From Kalaharituber pfeilii (lineage: Eukaryota; Ascomycota; Pezizomycetes; Pezizales; Pezizaceae), in NCBI GenBank assembly GCA_015179045.1, contig WHUZ01000215.1, positions 1 through 26,857 of the forward strand: a DNA stretch of 26,857 nt, in the 5' to 3' direction. Under the pieces are notes generated by a model. It did no database searches, was not told the DNA's origin, and saw only the letters and a list, made by a program, of their open reading frames with translations. Below are positions 1 to 7,884 of this stretch, one piece after another (position 1 is the first letter of the stretch; the number at the start of each line of letters is the position of its first letter). The translations under genes and the position numbers were made by a program.

Positions 1-93
1 TTTTGCATGCTTATTGGGAGGACATCATCAATGGCCTTATCTATTTGTCAAGTACTGTGACAATTAGCTGTATAATGTACTATGGTCAAAAAG

Positions 94-148
94 GTTAGCC
101 TCACAGCTAATTGCCTTTCTATTTCTATCCTTAGTATGTGAGGCTAAC
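94..148. repeat. Short inverted repeat (hairpin)
   Basis: GTTAGCCTCACA at 94-105 is perfectly repeated in inverse orientation at 137-148, with a 31-nt spacer. Weaker complementarity continues outward (tatggtc near 81, agacca near 163), so the arms may be 20 nt or more. It could be the remnant of a small MITE or a chance hairpin; no target duplication was identified. Confidence 0.5.
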
Positions 149-580
149 TGATTTCCTATCATAGACCAAATATGCAGAAGGATAATAATCAGTGTACTTG
201 CTTATCACTTGTAGATAGAGAGCATATAGTACTAGAGACTTGGAAATGAGTAGAGTAATGAGATATGATGAATAGATCTTGACTTTGATGGAAAAGAGCA
301 GGAGGCAAACTGGCTTAAGCTTTGTTACACCTATAGCTAGTAGGTAAGGTATTACAATAACTAGGAAAATGTATAGTAGCCTCCTTTAGTATAACCAGTC
401 TTGTAACTTCCTTTGCTTGTATTTTTTGTATGCCTTACAGTTATAGCTCCTGATTTTTTTGTCTTCTATTTTTTGTTTTCTATTTTTTGGTCTTTCATTT
501 TTTATCTTTCTTGAGTTGTATTTTTCCTCTATTATAATTTGCTATCAAGACTGTACTTGCTACTATCATAGATAGTTTAA

Positions 581-603
581 TTTTTTTTTTTTTTTTTTTT
601 TTT
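581..603. repeat. Poly-T run (23 nt), possible LINE tail on minus strand
   Basis: Twenty-three consecutive T. In this window T runs at 2810 and 7865 mark the poly-A ends of minus-strand LINEs, so this may be another one. The sequence to its right does not resemble the 3' ends of LINE copies A and B, so the assignment is open. Confidence 0.4.
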
Positions 604-1419
604 ATTATATATATCATTGCTCATGCTGCCTTGTGAGGTTATGGCAAGTATTTATAGGAAAAGATAGGAAAAAAAAGAAAAGGAGATTAAGATTAAATTC
701 CTATACACCTATACCTGTCAAATAGTTCTGCTAGTGTTTCCTGTCTCCATCTCTAGAGGGAGGACAGTTCAATAGGACAGATGGTTCAACAGGATAGCTA
801 AACCTAAGCTGGCTAAAATCTGTTTAGAATTTGCTCTTGAGGCATTAGCCTATACTCCTGCTACCACCCTAGTATTCTGGTATTTATGATAGTACTAGAT
901 AGAAAAACAAGTATTTGGACAGGAAATAAATGTATATTCATGCATCATACAGTATATAGCAGAAACTAGTATATTTTTATATGCTTGGCTAGTGATAGCT
1001 ATATAAGATAGGCCACATTTTGTGATAGGGTGTCCAAATTCATTATATAAGAAAGTATTTAGACAGTAGTCTAGTTGCACCAACTCTCCAACCATAGGAG
1101 GGTTAGTACAATCAGACTATTTGGACAGCTGATATAATGAAAATTTAAACAGCTGACATAATGAATTTGGACTTTCATACCTATTCTTTACTGCCAAGCA
1201 TATGAAAATATGCTAGTTTCTCTCAAATATATACTTGTATAGTACTACTATATAATCTAGACAGTAATTCTTTGTTCTTATATTTCTTTATTATTAGCTT
1301 ATTATATATTAATATCAGTATAACAATAAATTAGTAATGGTTCTATAATTTCTAATTCATTAATATTAAGTGCAACTACTAGAAGATATATCTGTATAAT
1401 AAAGAACAAGTGTAAGGTA

Positions 1420-2361
1420 GAAGAAAGGGCATACTTACAGAAAGAGGCTCAGATAACTGGTACATCAACCAATCCAAACTTAGCAGCATAGCAGCAAAGA
1501 AGGGTAGATCAGCACGGGCCTCCAGTATGGAGCACCATTCTAAACAAGTATAGAATGTAAAAGTCCTGCCTAATTAGTACAATCAAGAAGGGTAGGAATA
1601 TTACAGAAAGTCATTTCAGAAAACTCAAGGTGCCTATTAGAATGAGATGGGTACAACTTTCTGACTTGCAAGCTAAGTGACTATTACAGCTTATTGAGGA
1701 TGAGATTGATGTACAGGTTCAGATTGAACAGAATGAGCTATTGGAGCAATAGAAAGCAGGAAAGTAATAAGTTGAAGAGAAGATATTTGAAATTACTACA
1801 AAATAAGCCTATATCAATTTCTACGTGTTAGACAGTAGAGAGCAAGTTTTGTCTGATTTAGACAATACAAGAGGTTAGCAGTTTAGTATTAGTACATACT
1901 TAGATCTAGCCAAGAAACAACAGCTACTACCTTCTCCTATATGACAAATCCTGGTTAGTATAGTTATATGTACCTACTTAGAGCTCTTAAAAGATGGTCT
2001 CATTCCTTTCAGATTCAGAGATAGTGACTGGGAATAAGACGAATTATAGAGTGAAAGCAGTTATAAACCTGATAAGAAGCTTGAGCTAGAACTGGAGGAG
2101 AATGAGGTCCAGAAGTAAGGAATTAGTATATTCTAATTATATTCTGATTATACTAAATTTCTAACTAGCTTACTTAATTACTTGGGAACAGAGTGATGCC
2201 ATAGCTGGCTCCAAGGATATAACTCAGATGAGAGTGCAGATAAAGAGAGCAATGGTAGTAATAGCAATGAGCAGAGCTGGTAGAGGCCTTGATAGTGTAG
2301 AGAGGATGGGGAGGATAGAGAAGATATTGACAGTAACAAGAATAAAGTTTTTATCCTATAA
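1420..2361 (+). pseudogene. Unidentified RIP-degraded coding remnant
   Basis: One plus-strand frame stays protein-like for about 313 codons from roughly 1420 to a TAA at 2359-2361. It is broken by more than a dozen stops, nearly all TAG, TAA or TGA, as produced from Gln, Arg or Trp codons by C-to-T or G-to-A change. Readable pieces include VPIRMRWVQLSDLQAK, LLQLIEDEIDVQVQIEQNEL, FRFRDSDWE and an acidic Ser/Asn-rich tail (NSDESADKESNGSNSNEQSW). The frame holds across the length without a frameshift, which argues for a real former gene. I do not recognise the family. The charged linker and acidic tail would fit a transposon-encoded protein, but no catalytic motif is visible. No start codon can be assigned. 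Confidence 0.45.
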
Positions 2362-2576
2362 ATAATAATTTTAAGAAAGTCCTAGAAGATCTTGAAAGCA
2401 AACATATGACTTGACCTAAGAGAGGAGAGTGAATAAGGTAACTATATAAAGTTTGATTGCTTACTTTTTAGAAAAGGTTAACTTGATTCAAACTATAGTT
2501 TGTATCCCTGATATCAGTACCTATGCCTCTTACTGTCATACTTCTAGCCATAGTATGAAATGTATAGTACTTGTAT

Positions 2577-2613
2577 AAGAAACTATAGAGCTACAGCTGT
2601 TCTATAGTTTCTT
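2577..2613. repeat. Perfect 12-bp hairpin, repeat-module end (copy 1)
   Basis: AAGAAACTATAG at 2577-2588 and its exact inverse complement at 2602-2613 flank a 13-nt loop. The minus strand here (TGCCAAGAAACTATAG, then TTTCTTATACAAGTACTATA) closely matches the plus strand at 7803-7855, so this is a repeat present twice in opposite orientation. Confidence 0.7.
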
Positions 2614-2634
2614 GGCATGATAAGACTCAATACT

Positions 2635-2770
2635 CAATAGCAATACACTTTTATAGCATAATGGCAGCACACTTTAGAAGCATAATAGTACGCATTTTTG
2701 AAGCATAATGGTAGTGCAGCTTTGTAGTATAATAGTAGCATATATTTGATATATAGTTGGTATGACCCGA
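2635..2770 (-). repeat. Degenerate ~24-bp tandem repeat (copy 1)
   Basis: Read on the minus strand, units like CTGCCATTATGCTATAAAAG recur about every 24 bp four to five times (variants with CTTCAAAAATGCG, CTTCTAAAGTGTG, CTACAAAGCTG). The same repeat lies at 7615-7790 in the opposite orientation, next to the same hairpin, so hairpin plus array behave as one dispersed module. Confidence 0.55.
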
Positions 2771-2809
2771 TGATACAAGATGAAGTGGAATAAGCTGAAT
2801 TTGATAGGC
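2771..2809 (+). repeat. RIP-mutated 57-bp-satellite fragment and LINE A target duplication
   Basis: The text ending AATAAGCTGAATTTGATAGG resembles the satellite monomer segment GAATGAGCTCAATTGACAGG with CpA/TpG-type changes. TTTGATAGGC at 2800-2809 directly abuts the LINE poly-T, and a near match (TTTGATGGC) occurs at the other LINE A end near 5285-5293. This suggests the LINE target-site duplication lies in the satellite. Confidence 0.5.
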
Positions 2810-5283
2810 TTTTTTTTTTTCATCATATAACCTCTGCTTGTAGTACTTGGCTATAGCAGGGTCCCTGCTCATAGCCTAAAGATAGGCTAAACTAACTCTC
2901 TATATTTATAGCCCTTTATGTCACTTACCCCTACTCTCCTAAGCTTCTAGAACTTGACCTGTACTCTTCTACCTTCTAGAACTTGACTCAGTAAAGAAAT
3001 TCTCTAAAATATCATACTCCTTCTTATTCTCTACCTTTCTTTTCCACACCTTTCCTATGTCGCTCTATCTCTCAAAACCTTTTGGTGCAGTTCTCCTAGC
3101 TTCTACATTGGAAAGCGAAGATGCTCTCCCATTTACACCTCCTCAAACCTGTACCTATTCAATTCTGCCACTCTTAGCTTCTTCAACTACCTAGCACACC
3201 TTCCTCTCTTCAGGCACAAGGCAGTGAAATTGGATACTGCTACTCTACTCCACTCTATAACCTTTCCTCCTCCAAAGCTCCCCACTTCTCTCTTCTTCTT
3301 CCTCTATGCCTTCACCTTCTGGCAGACCTCACTTCCAGTGACTACCTCCTTCTCTTGCATCACTATCCTCTTCTTTATCTACTCATCTGCCTTTCTCATT
3401 TTCTGTGATTCTAATGTAAGCCTTAACCTATATCAGCTTCGTATCTCCTCCCTTCTTCTTCCTCCTTGCTACCACGTTCCACTACCCTTCTTATATTTCG
3501 TTTTTCTTCTCTCTCCTTTGCCTAGCTTTTTGAATTGCTATGATAGCAGCTTCTAAGTCTAAGCAAACTAGGACTGATATATCCTCTAGTACACCTTCCA
3601 GCACCTTTCTTACTCCTCTCACCTCTCCGTCAAAAATTATTACTGTTCTCTCTACTACCTCTACCATCACCACTGATCTCCCCTATACTCCTGCTCCCAT
3701 CTTACTATCCTTGATCTTACTACTATCTAAGAAAAGGACCACTCTCTCTCTTCCAGCTTCCTCAACCAAGATCTCCCACTCCTCCCTTCCCCCCTTCTTT
3801 GTTCCCAGCCTTACTGCAGTCTCCACCTCCACCTTTTTATACCCCCCTCCCTATGAGATTTTCTCCTCCTCCATGAACCTCACCCACTGACCTTGCTAGT
3901 GGTCCAGCACTGCTTCATTCCTATCAATTTGACTACCATCCACTGCACCCTCCAGTCTCTCCAGTTTCTCACCTCCTCTTCTCTCTTCTCATTCCCTATC
4001 CCGAAGTCACCCATGCAAAGCTCCACTAGCTTTGACAGTACCTCCACCTCCTGGACGATCGCTCTCACTTGTGCATCATCTAAAACTATCTCTATGTCTT
4101 CCATTCCGCAAACTGTATTCACCCCTTCTACCCCGGCACCTCTCCTCCCTTTAGCTACTCTCTTTAAAACTTGCAGCTGTAATTGCTCTATCTCCTTCTA
4201 CTCCTTCTGGCCTCTTCACCCAATCTCACTCTCTCATATTGCAACTGCACTCACCATCCCTGTGTATGTCTACCGCCAGCTCCGTGATGACATCCCCTAG
4301 TCCTGGTTTGCCAGTCCTAAGAGTGCCCTCACTAACCTCTTCGCCCTACTCAGTCTATTTCACCAATGTACACTGAAGGTTAGCCTCTTATCAAAAATGA
4401 CTCCCAGCTACTTCAGCATCTCCACCTCCTTCTTCTATCTCTTCTTTACTCCAAAAGTTATCATCTTCTACTTCAACTCCTCTAGCAGGATCTGATCTTC
4501 CTCTACCACCTCTGCTATTGCCACCTTCACTTTCTCCCTGAGCCATTCCATATCCCAGTACCTATGCCAGTCTAGGATCGTTGCTGCTAGGTCATCGACA
4601 TATGATGGCACTTCTACCTCTGCCCCCATCACTACCTCCCTCAGTCTTCTCTCCATCTTCTTAATAGTGAGAGCTATGAAGATGAGGAAGATAACCGGTA
4701 ATAGTGGTAATTCTTACAGAACCCTTACATTCAATCTACTCTTCCCTTTCTCCTCACTGTCCCACCATACTCTGAACTTCCTGCCTCCTATAAACTCTTC
4801 CAGCCACCTCTACTTCTTTCTCATACCCTTGCTTCCCTTTTTCTCAATCCTTCTTAAGACCACCTCCTTCCTCATGATATTAAAGCCTCCTTTAACATCC
4901 ACCATCACCTATGCTGTTCTCCTCCTCTGTGCAGGTACCTCTGCACTTTTGTTACCACCCTTGTTATTGCTTGGCTTACATTCCTCCCCTTGCGTACTTT
5001 CAGCTAGAGCCTGTAAAAAAGTTAGTCTTCTTTCTACAGCCTGCTAGCTATGACTTTCTCCCCGATCTCTCTGATACAATTGATCAGGTTGATTGGCCTC
5101 CACACTTTCGTCATCTTAATATCCTTGCCCAGCTTTAGTATTATGATGACCCTCATCTCTCTCTACTCTATTGGGGTTCTGTTCCAGATCCAGTTTTCAG
5201 TAATCTTCCTTACTAACTCATTCCCGATAGAAGTCTTCAGGGCAGCTTTGATTAATCGGTATCTGATTCTGTCAGATCCCATC
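2810..5283 (-). mobile_element. Tad1-type LINE, copy A (5'-truncated, RIP-mutated)
   Basis: A non-LTR retrotransposon on the minus strand, ending in an 11-nt poly-A (poly-T at 2810-2820). Minus-strand translation gives successive reverse-transcriptase, linker, RNase H-like and terminal Cys/His regions. Homology with copy B stops near 5280, just inside the reverse transcriptase, so the endonuclease and ORF1 are missing, as is typical of LINE 5' truncation. The flanks on both sides look like 57-bp satellite, and a likely imperfect target duplication (TTTGAT-GGC) brackets the element. It is less mutated than copy B and retains several codons that copy B has lost. Confidence 0.85.
2821..5280 (-). 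pseudogene. LINE A ORF2 remnant: reverse transcriptase, RNase H-like, zinc knuckle
   Basis: In the minus-strand frames: the fingers region reads LGKDIKMTKVWRPINLIN (about 5078-5130), equivalent to the family's KPGKD..YRPISLLN. The palm A motif reads VMVDVKGGFNIM (about 4880-4910; the LFLDVKGAFD type). The catalytic motif reads VPSYVDDLAATILDWH (YVDD codons at 4591-4602). After it come LGVIFDKRLTF (about 4372-4410), the Tad1-type post-RT block TYTGM and RGQKE (4160-4310), and an RNase H-like piece DLEAAIIAIQKA (about 3500-3560). The C-terminal block FTALCLKRGRCAR lies near 3185-3230. Several in-frame stops and frameshifts make it dead. No endonuclease is present. Role in an intact copy: target-primed reverse transcription of the element's RNA. 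Confidence 0.85.
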
Positions 5284-5284
5284 T

Positions 5285-5610
5285 TTTGATGGCATAAGAA
5301 TAGCAAAATAAGTTCAATTTCACAGCTATGGTAAGCATTCTTCTATGGCATGAGAGGTGACAATATGAGCTTAGTATATAGGTATGGCTAGTTGCTTCCA
5401 ATATTACGAGATATATGAACATGAACTTAATCTGACAGGTATTGCAAGGTCTTTTGATAATATGAGAATAGCAGCATGAGTTCAGTTGTACAAGTATAGC
5501 AGGCCTTCCTCTACAGTGCAAGATGTGGTACAAAAGGCTCAATCTGTAGGAATAAGGTAGAGTGGGTTCAACATGGAGAAGTAATGAAAGGGCACTTGTA
5601 TATGAGTACC
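5285..5610 (+). repeat. RIP-mutated relic of the 57-bp satellite
   Basis: Five to six degenerate monomers spaced roughly 55-65 bp apart can be matched to the intact satellite. Examples are AACTTAATCTGACAGGTATT followed by GCAAGGTCTTTT, and GAGTTCAGTTGTACAAGTAT followed by AGCAGGCC. The differences are mostly transitions that create TA, as RIP does. The orientation is that of the right array (20118-21420). The stretch abuts the 5' end of LINE A. Confidence 0.65.
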
Positions 5611-5644
5611 TAGTATGAGTTAAGTTAGTATCGAGTTTTATAGC

Positions 5645-5905
5645 ATGTGGCTTACACTGACTCACTGCTAAGTAGTAGTTGTACATTATCATACCAACTT
5701 AGTTATATCATATATACAACTCATACTGACTTACTTAGCAGCTGAGTCAGGTATATTTTATAATATGGCAAACTGACCCACTATATATATAACTTATACT
5801 GGCTCACTCGGCAGTTGAGTCAGGTACATTTTACAGTATGAAAAATCGACCCAAAAACTGACTTACTTAGAAAAAACTGACTCACAACTCATACTGAGTG
5901 CAAAT
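5645..5905. repeat. ACTCA-rich dispersed repeat (copy 1)
   Basis: Contains recurring ACTGACTCACT / AACTCATACTGACT / GCAGCTGAGTCAGGTA words. The block matches 23665-23860 closely over about 200 bp (for example AAGTAGTAGTT, ATACAACTCATAC, GCTGAGTCAG) and 23398-23560 more loosely. It directly follows a satellite relic here, and likewise near 7560-7605. Family unknown; it could be part of a non-autonomous transposon. Confidence 0.6.
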
Positions 5906-5934
5906 ACTATATATAAGTACTGGCTAGTGATAGC

Positions 5935-6175
5935 ATAGTTAGAAGAATTAAGACACAAGTAGTATCCTAAGTCCTCTATAACTCTGAACCTATCATTCTA
6001 TCATTACACCCATAAGTTGCTTTACTTCGCTGCATGTCCCATGCTAAGTAGCTACTCTTTTGGTCCACTGTATATATCTGCGTAGCCATTCTAACTTGCT
6101 ATATTTACACTTTTAGGATAATGCCGGAACTGCTGTTTTCCCTACCGTAGCTGTAATATCCAGTCCCTTCTAGCA
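5935..6175 (-). repeat. Possible Gypsy LTR end
   Basis: The text GGATAATGCCGGAACTGC, then CCTACCGTAGCTGTAATATC, followed by CAGTCCCTTC resembles the end of the LTR at 10747-11394 (GGCAATACTTCTGGAACTG, then CCTTAGCTATAATATCA and CCCCCT). If so, it is a minus-strand 3' LTR start preceded by a purine tract (GAAGGGACTG). Composition here is less AT-rich than its neighbours. No partner LTR or internal region was identified. Confidence 0.35.
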
Positions 6176-6619
6176 TCTACTAGAGCCGAGTACCTCATGT
6201 CTATAACATTTATTCTCTAGCTTTTTCTAGATGGCTAAGTAGTGAATACATTTATATGTATAATTTCATTACTAGATTTGATAGTGTATAAGTTTAGATA
6301 GAGGTATCAATTATAAGACAGCCATTATTTTTTTATATTTAACTGAATTGATATTCAATACTTTAAACTAGTTTTTCTTAATCTAGTTTTGACTATAAGC
6401 TGCAAATAAAGTACATAAAGTACTATCATATACTCAGATAATATATCTTACTAGGGACAAAATAAATTGCTGACTCTAAAACTATAATTTAGTTATAATA
6501 TTAGACTTTCAAGTTGACAAGTTTGAGATATAGTATCTGTTTAGTAGGTAGCAGTAGGGTGGGAGAGCTTTAACTAATTCTACTTTAACCAATTCTATAT
6601 TAAGAGAATATGCTCATAT
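6176..6619. other. AT-rich stretch without a recognisable gene
   Basis: Highly AT-rich with stops in every frame. I see no coding signal, no clear repeat boundaries and no RNA gene here. Confidence 0.5.
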
Positions 6620-6991
6620 ATGAGCTATAGTAAGAAGAGTGAAGCTAGTCTAAAACTGCTATATAGATATATTGAGGCTAGGCAGATAGCTCATATTAAG
6701 GAAGAGAGATAAGAAGGTACTAAATGGAAAGAACTCTTGCCAGAGTAGTAGCAAGTAATTGAGAAAGAAATATATGCTTAGTTCAATAGATAGTTAAGAA
6801 AACTGAAGACAGATTTACTCAAGAGATAGAATTGCTACAATAATAAACTCAAGTGAGAGATTTTAGAGCTTAGTGCTAAGGATGAGGTCCCTATATATAT
6901 AGTCACATCTTCTGATAGTGAAGATAATAAATATACTCTCAGACATGCTAGAGTAAAAAGGAGGGCACTAGTAGCACTAGCCTTGAATTAA
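6620..6991 (+). pseudogene. Unidentified RIP-degraded coding remnant
   Basis: A single plus-strand frame from an ATG at 6620 to a TAA at 6989-6991 (124 codons) stays protein-like despite seven or so internal stops. Readable parts include LYRYIEARQIAHIKEER, GTKWKELLPE, QVIEKEIYA, LRKLKTDLLKR, EILELSAKDEVPIYIVTSSD and LRHARVKRRALVALALN. It is rich in charged helical residues and has a short acidic Ser-Asp-Ser-Glu stretch near the C terminus. I do not recognise the family. The stops fit former Gln/Arg/Trp codons changed by RIP. It could be the C-terminal part of a transposon protein. It is not obviously related to the remnant at 1420-2361. Confidence 0.4.
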
Positions 6992-7084
6992 GTACTACTA
7001 CTGGTAGATACTTAGAGGCTTGGTAGATATATTACTTAATCAATGGTTTGAACTTGTATTTTTATACTATTGTAGTCATACCTA

Positions 7085-7101
7085 CTACATCTGCTGATGT
7101 A
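7085..7101. repeat. Fused terminal-repeat palindrome, possible satellite-carrier scar
   Basis: CTACATC followed by one T and then GCTGATGTA, i.e. the first 7 nt of the left end and the last-but-one 9 nt of the right end of the element at 16174-22030, nearly back to back. Mutated 57-bp satellite begins within about 40 bp to the right. It may mark an internally deleted carrier; chance is possible because the word is palindromic. Confidence 0.35.
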
Positions 7102-7135
7102 TTAAGAGTATATTTGTTAATATAAATATTATAGT

Positions 7136-7545
7136 GATAGGTATGGTAGACCCTTCTAAATAGTATATAATGAACTGAATCTAATAGAACTCTTTCTACT
7201 TAATAGTATAAGATGTAGTAAGATGAGCTAAAGTTAATAAGTATAGTAGACCCTCCTAAATAGTACATAATAAACTAAATTAGACAGGACTCTTTCTACT
7301 TGACAGTATGAAATGTAGTAATATAAGCTGAATTTAACATATATAATAGGCCCCTTTTAATAACATGATATACTACAGAATAAGTACTATTAATAGGTTT
7401 AGTAGACTCTCTCAGTACTCACTATACTATAAAATAAGCTCTATTAACAGGTAAGGCAGCTCCTCTTACTGGTATGCAATATAGTAATATAAGTTCAACT
7501 TAATAGGTATAGCATGCTCTCTCAATAACACTTTCAGTATAACAA
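7136..7545 (+). repeat. RIP-mutated relic of the 57-bp satellite
   Basis: About seven degenerate monomers. ATGATATACTACAGAATAAG then TACTATTAATAGGTTTAGTA corresponds to GCGATATGCTACAGAATGAG then CACTGTTAACAGGTATGGCA of the intact array. GCTCTATTAACAGGTAAGGC is another clear unit. Nearly all differences are transitions toward TA. Same orientation as the right array and as the relic at 5285-5610. Confidence 0.7.
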
Positions 7546-7554
7546 ACAAACTAA

Positions 7555-7610
7555 TCTATGCTTATAACTTACTTAGAAAATTTAACTCATAAGTTACACT
7601 GAGTATGAAG
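7555..7610. repeat. ACTCA-rich repeat fragment (copy 2)
   Basis: TAACTTACTTAGAAAATTTA, ACTCATAAGTTACACTGAGT and the following TATGAAGGCTATC resemble the end of the repeat at 5645-5905 (ACTCATACTGAGTGCAAATAC) and of 23665-23860. It sits between a satellite relic and the 24-bp repeat module. Confidence 0.45.
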
Positions 7611-7614
7611 GCTA

Positions 7615-7790
7615 TCATAGTACTACTACAAAAGTATAGTACTATTGTACTGCTACTATTATATTATTATAAAGGTATACTGCTATTGCATTATAAAAGT
7701 ATAATACTATTATACTATAAAGATGACTATTACTATACTACAAAAGTGCACTACTATTATAGTACTTTCTATACCAGATATATATACTAC
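7615..7790 (+). repeat. Degenerate ~24-bp tandem repeat (copy 2)
   Basis: Units of the type TACTATTATACTACAAAAGT recur about seven times. This is the inverse-orientation partner of the array at 2635-2770. A 74-codon Tyr-rich open frame crossing it is a by-product of the repeat and not a gene. Confidence 0.6.
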
Positions 7791-7806
7791 CTTATTCGAT
7801 TATGCC

Positions 7807-7843
7807 AAGAAATTCTGGAGCAGCTATAGCTCTATAGTTTCTT
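7807..7843. repeat. Imperfect hairpin, repeat-module end (copy 2)
   Basis: AAGAAATTCTGGAG and CTCTATAGTTTCTT form an imperfect inverted repeat. It matches the hairpin at 2577-2613 read on the other strand. It ends about 20 bp before the poly-A end of LINE B. Confidence 0.6.
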
Positions 7844-7884
7844 AGTATAAGTACTATATATTTCTTTTTTTTTTTTTTTTTTTT

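Larger units (their letters stand above)
1..1411. other. AT-rich RIP-like DNA without a recognisable gene
   Basis: No reading frame of credible length or composition is visible on either strand. The sequence is AT-rich, with many TA dinucleotides and stop codons in all frames, as expected of RIP-mutated repeat DNA. It contains a short inverted repeat (94-148) and a 23-nt T run (581-603), listed separately. A 66-codon open stretch on the minus strand near 895-1095 has no family resemblance I can see. Confidence 0.6.

Noticed and set aside
3224..5047. Plus-strand open frames of 110-147 codons rich in Ser, Leu, Pro and Thr
   Set aside because: They are shadows of the minus-strand LINE protein: its purine-rich coding strand leaves the complementary strand poor in stops. 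The minus-strand translation shows reverse-transcriptase motifs.
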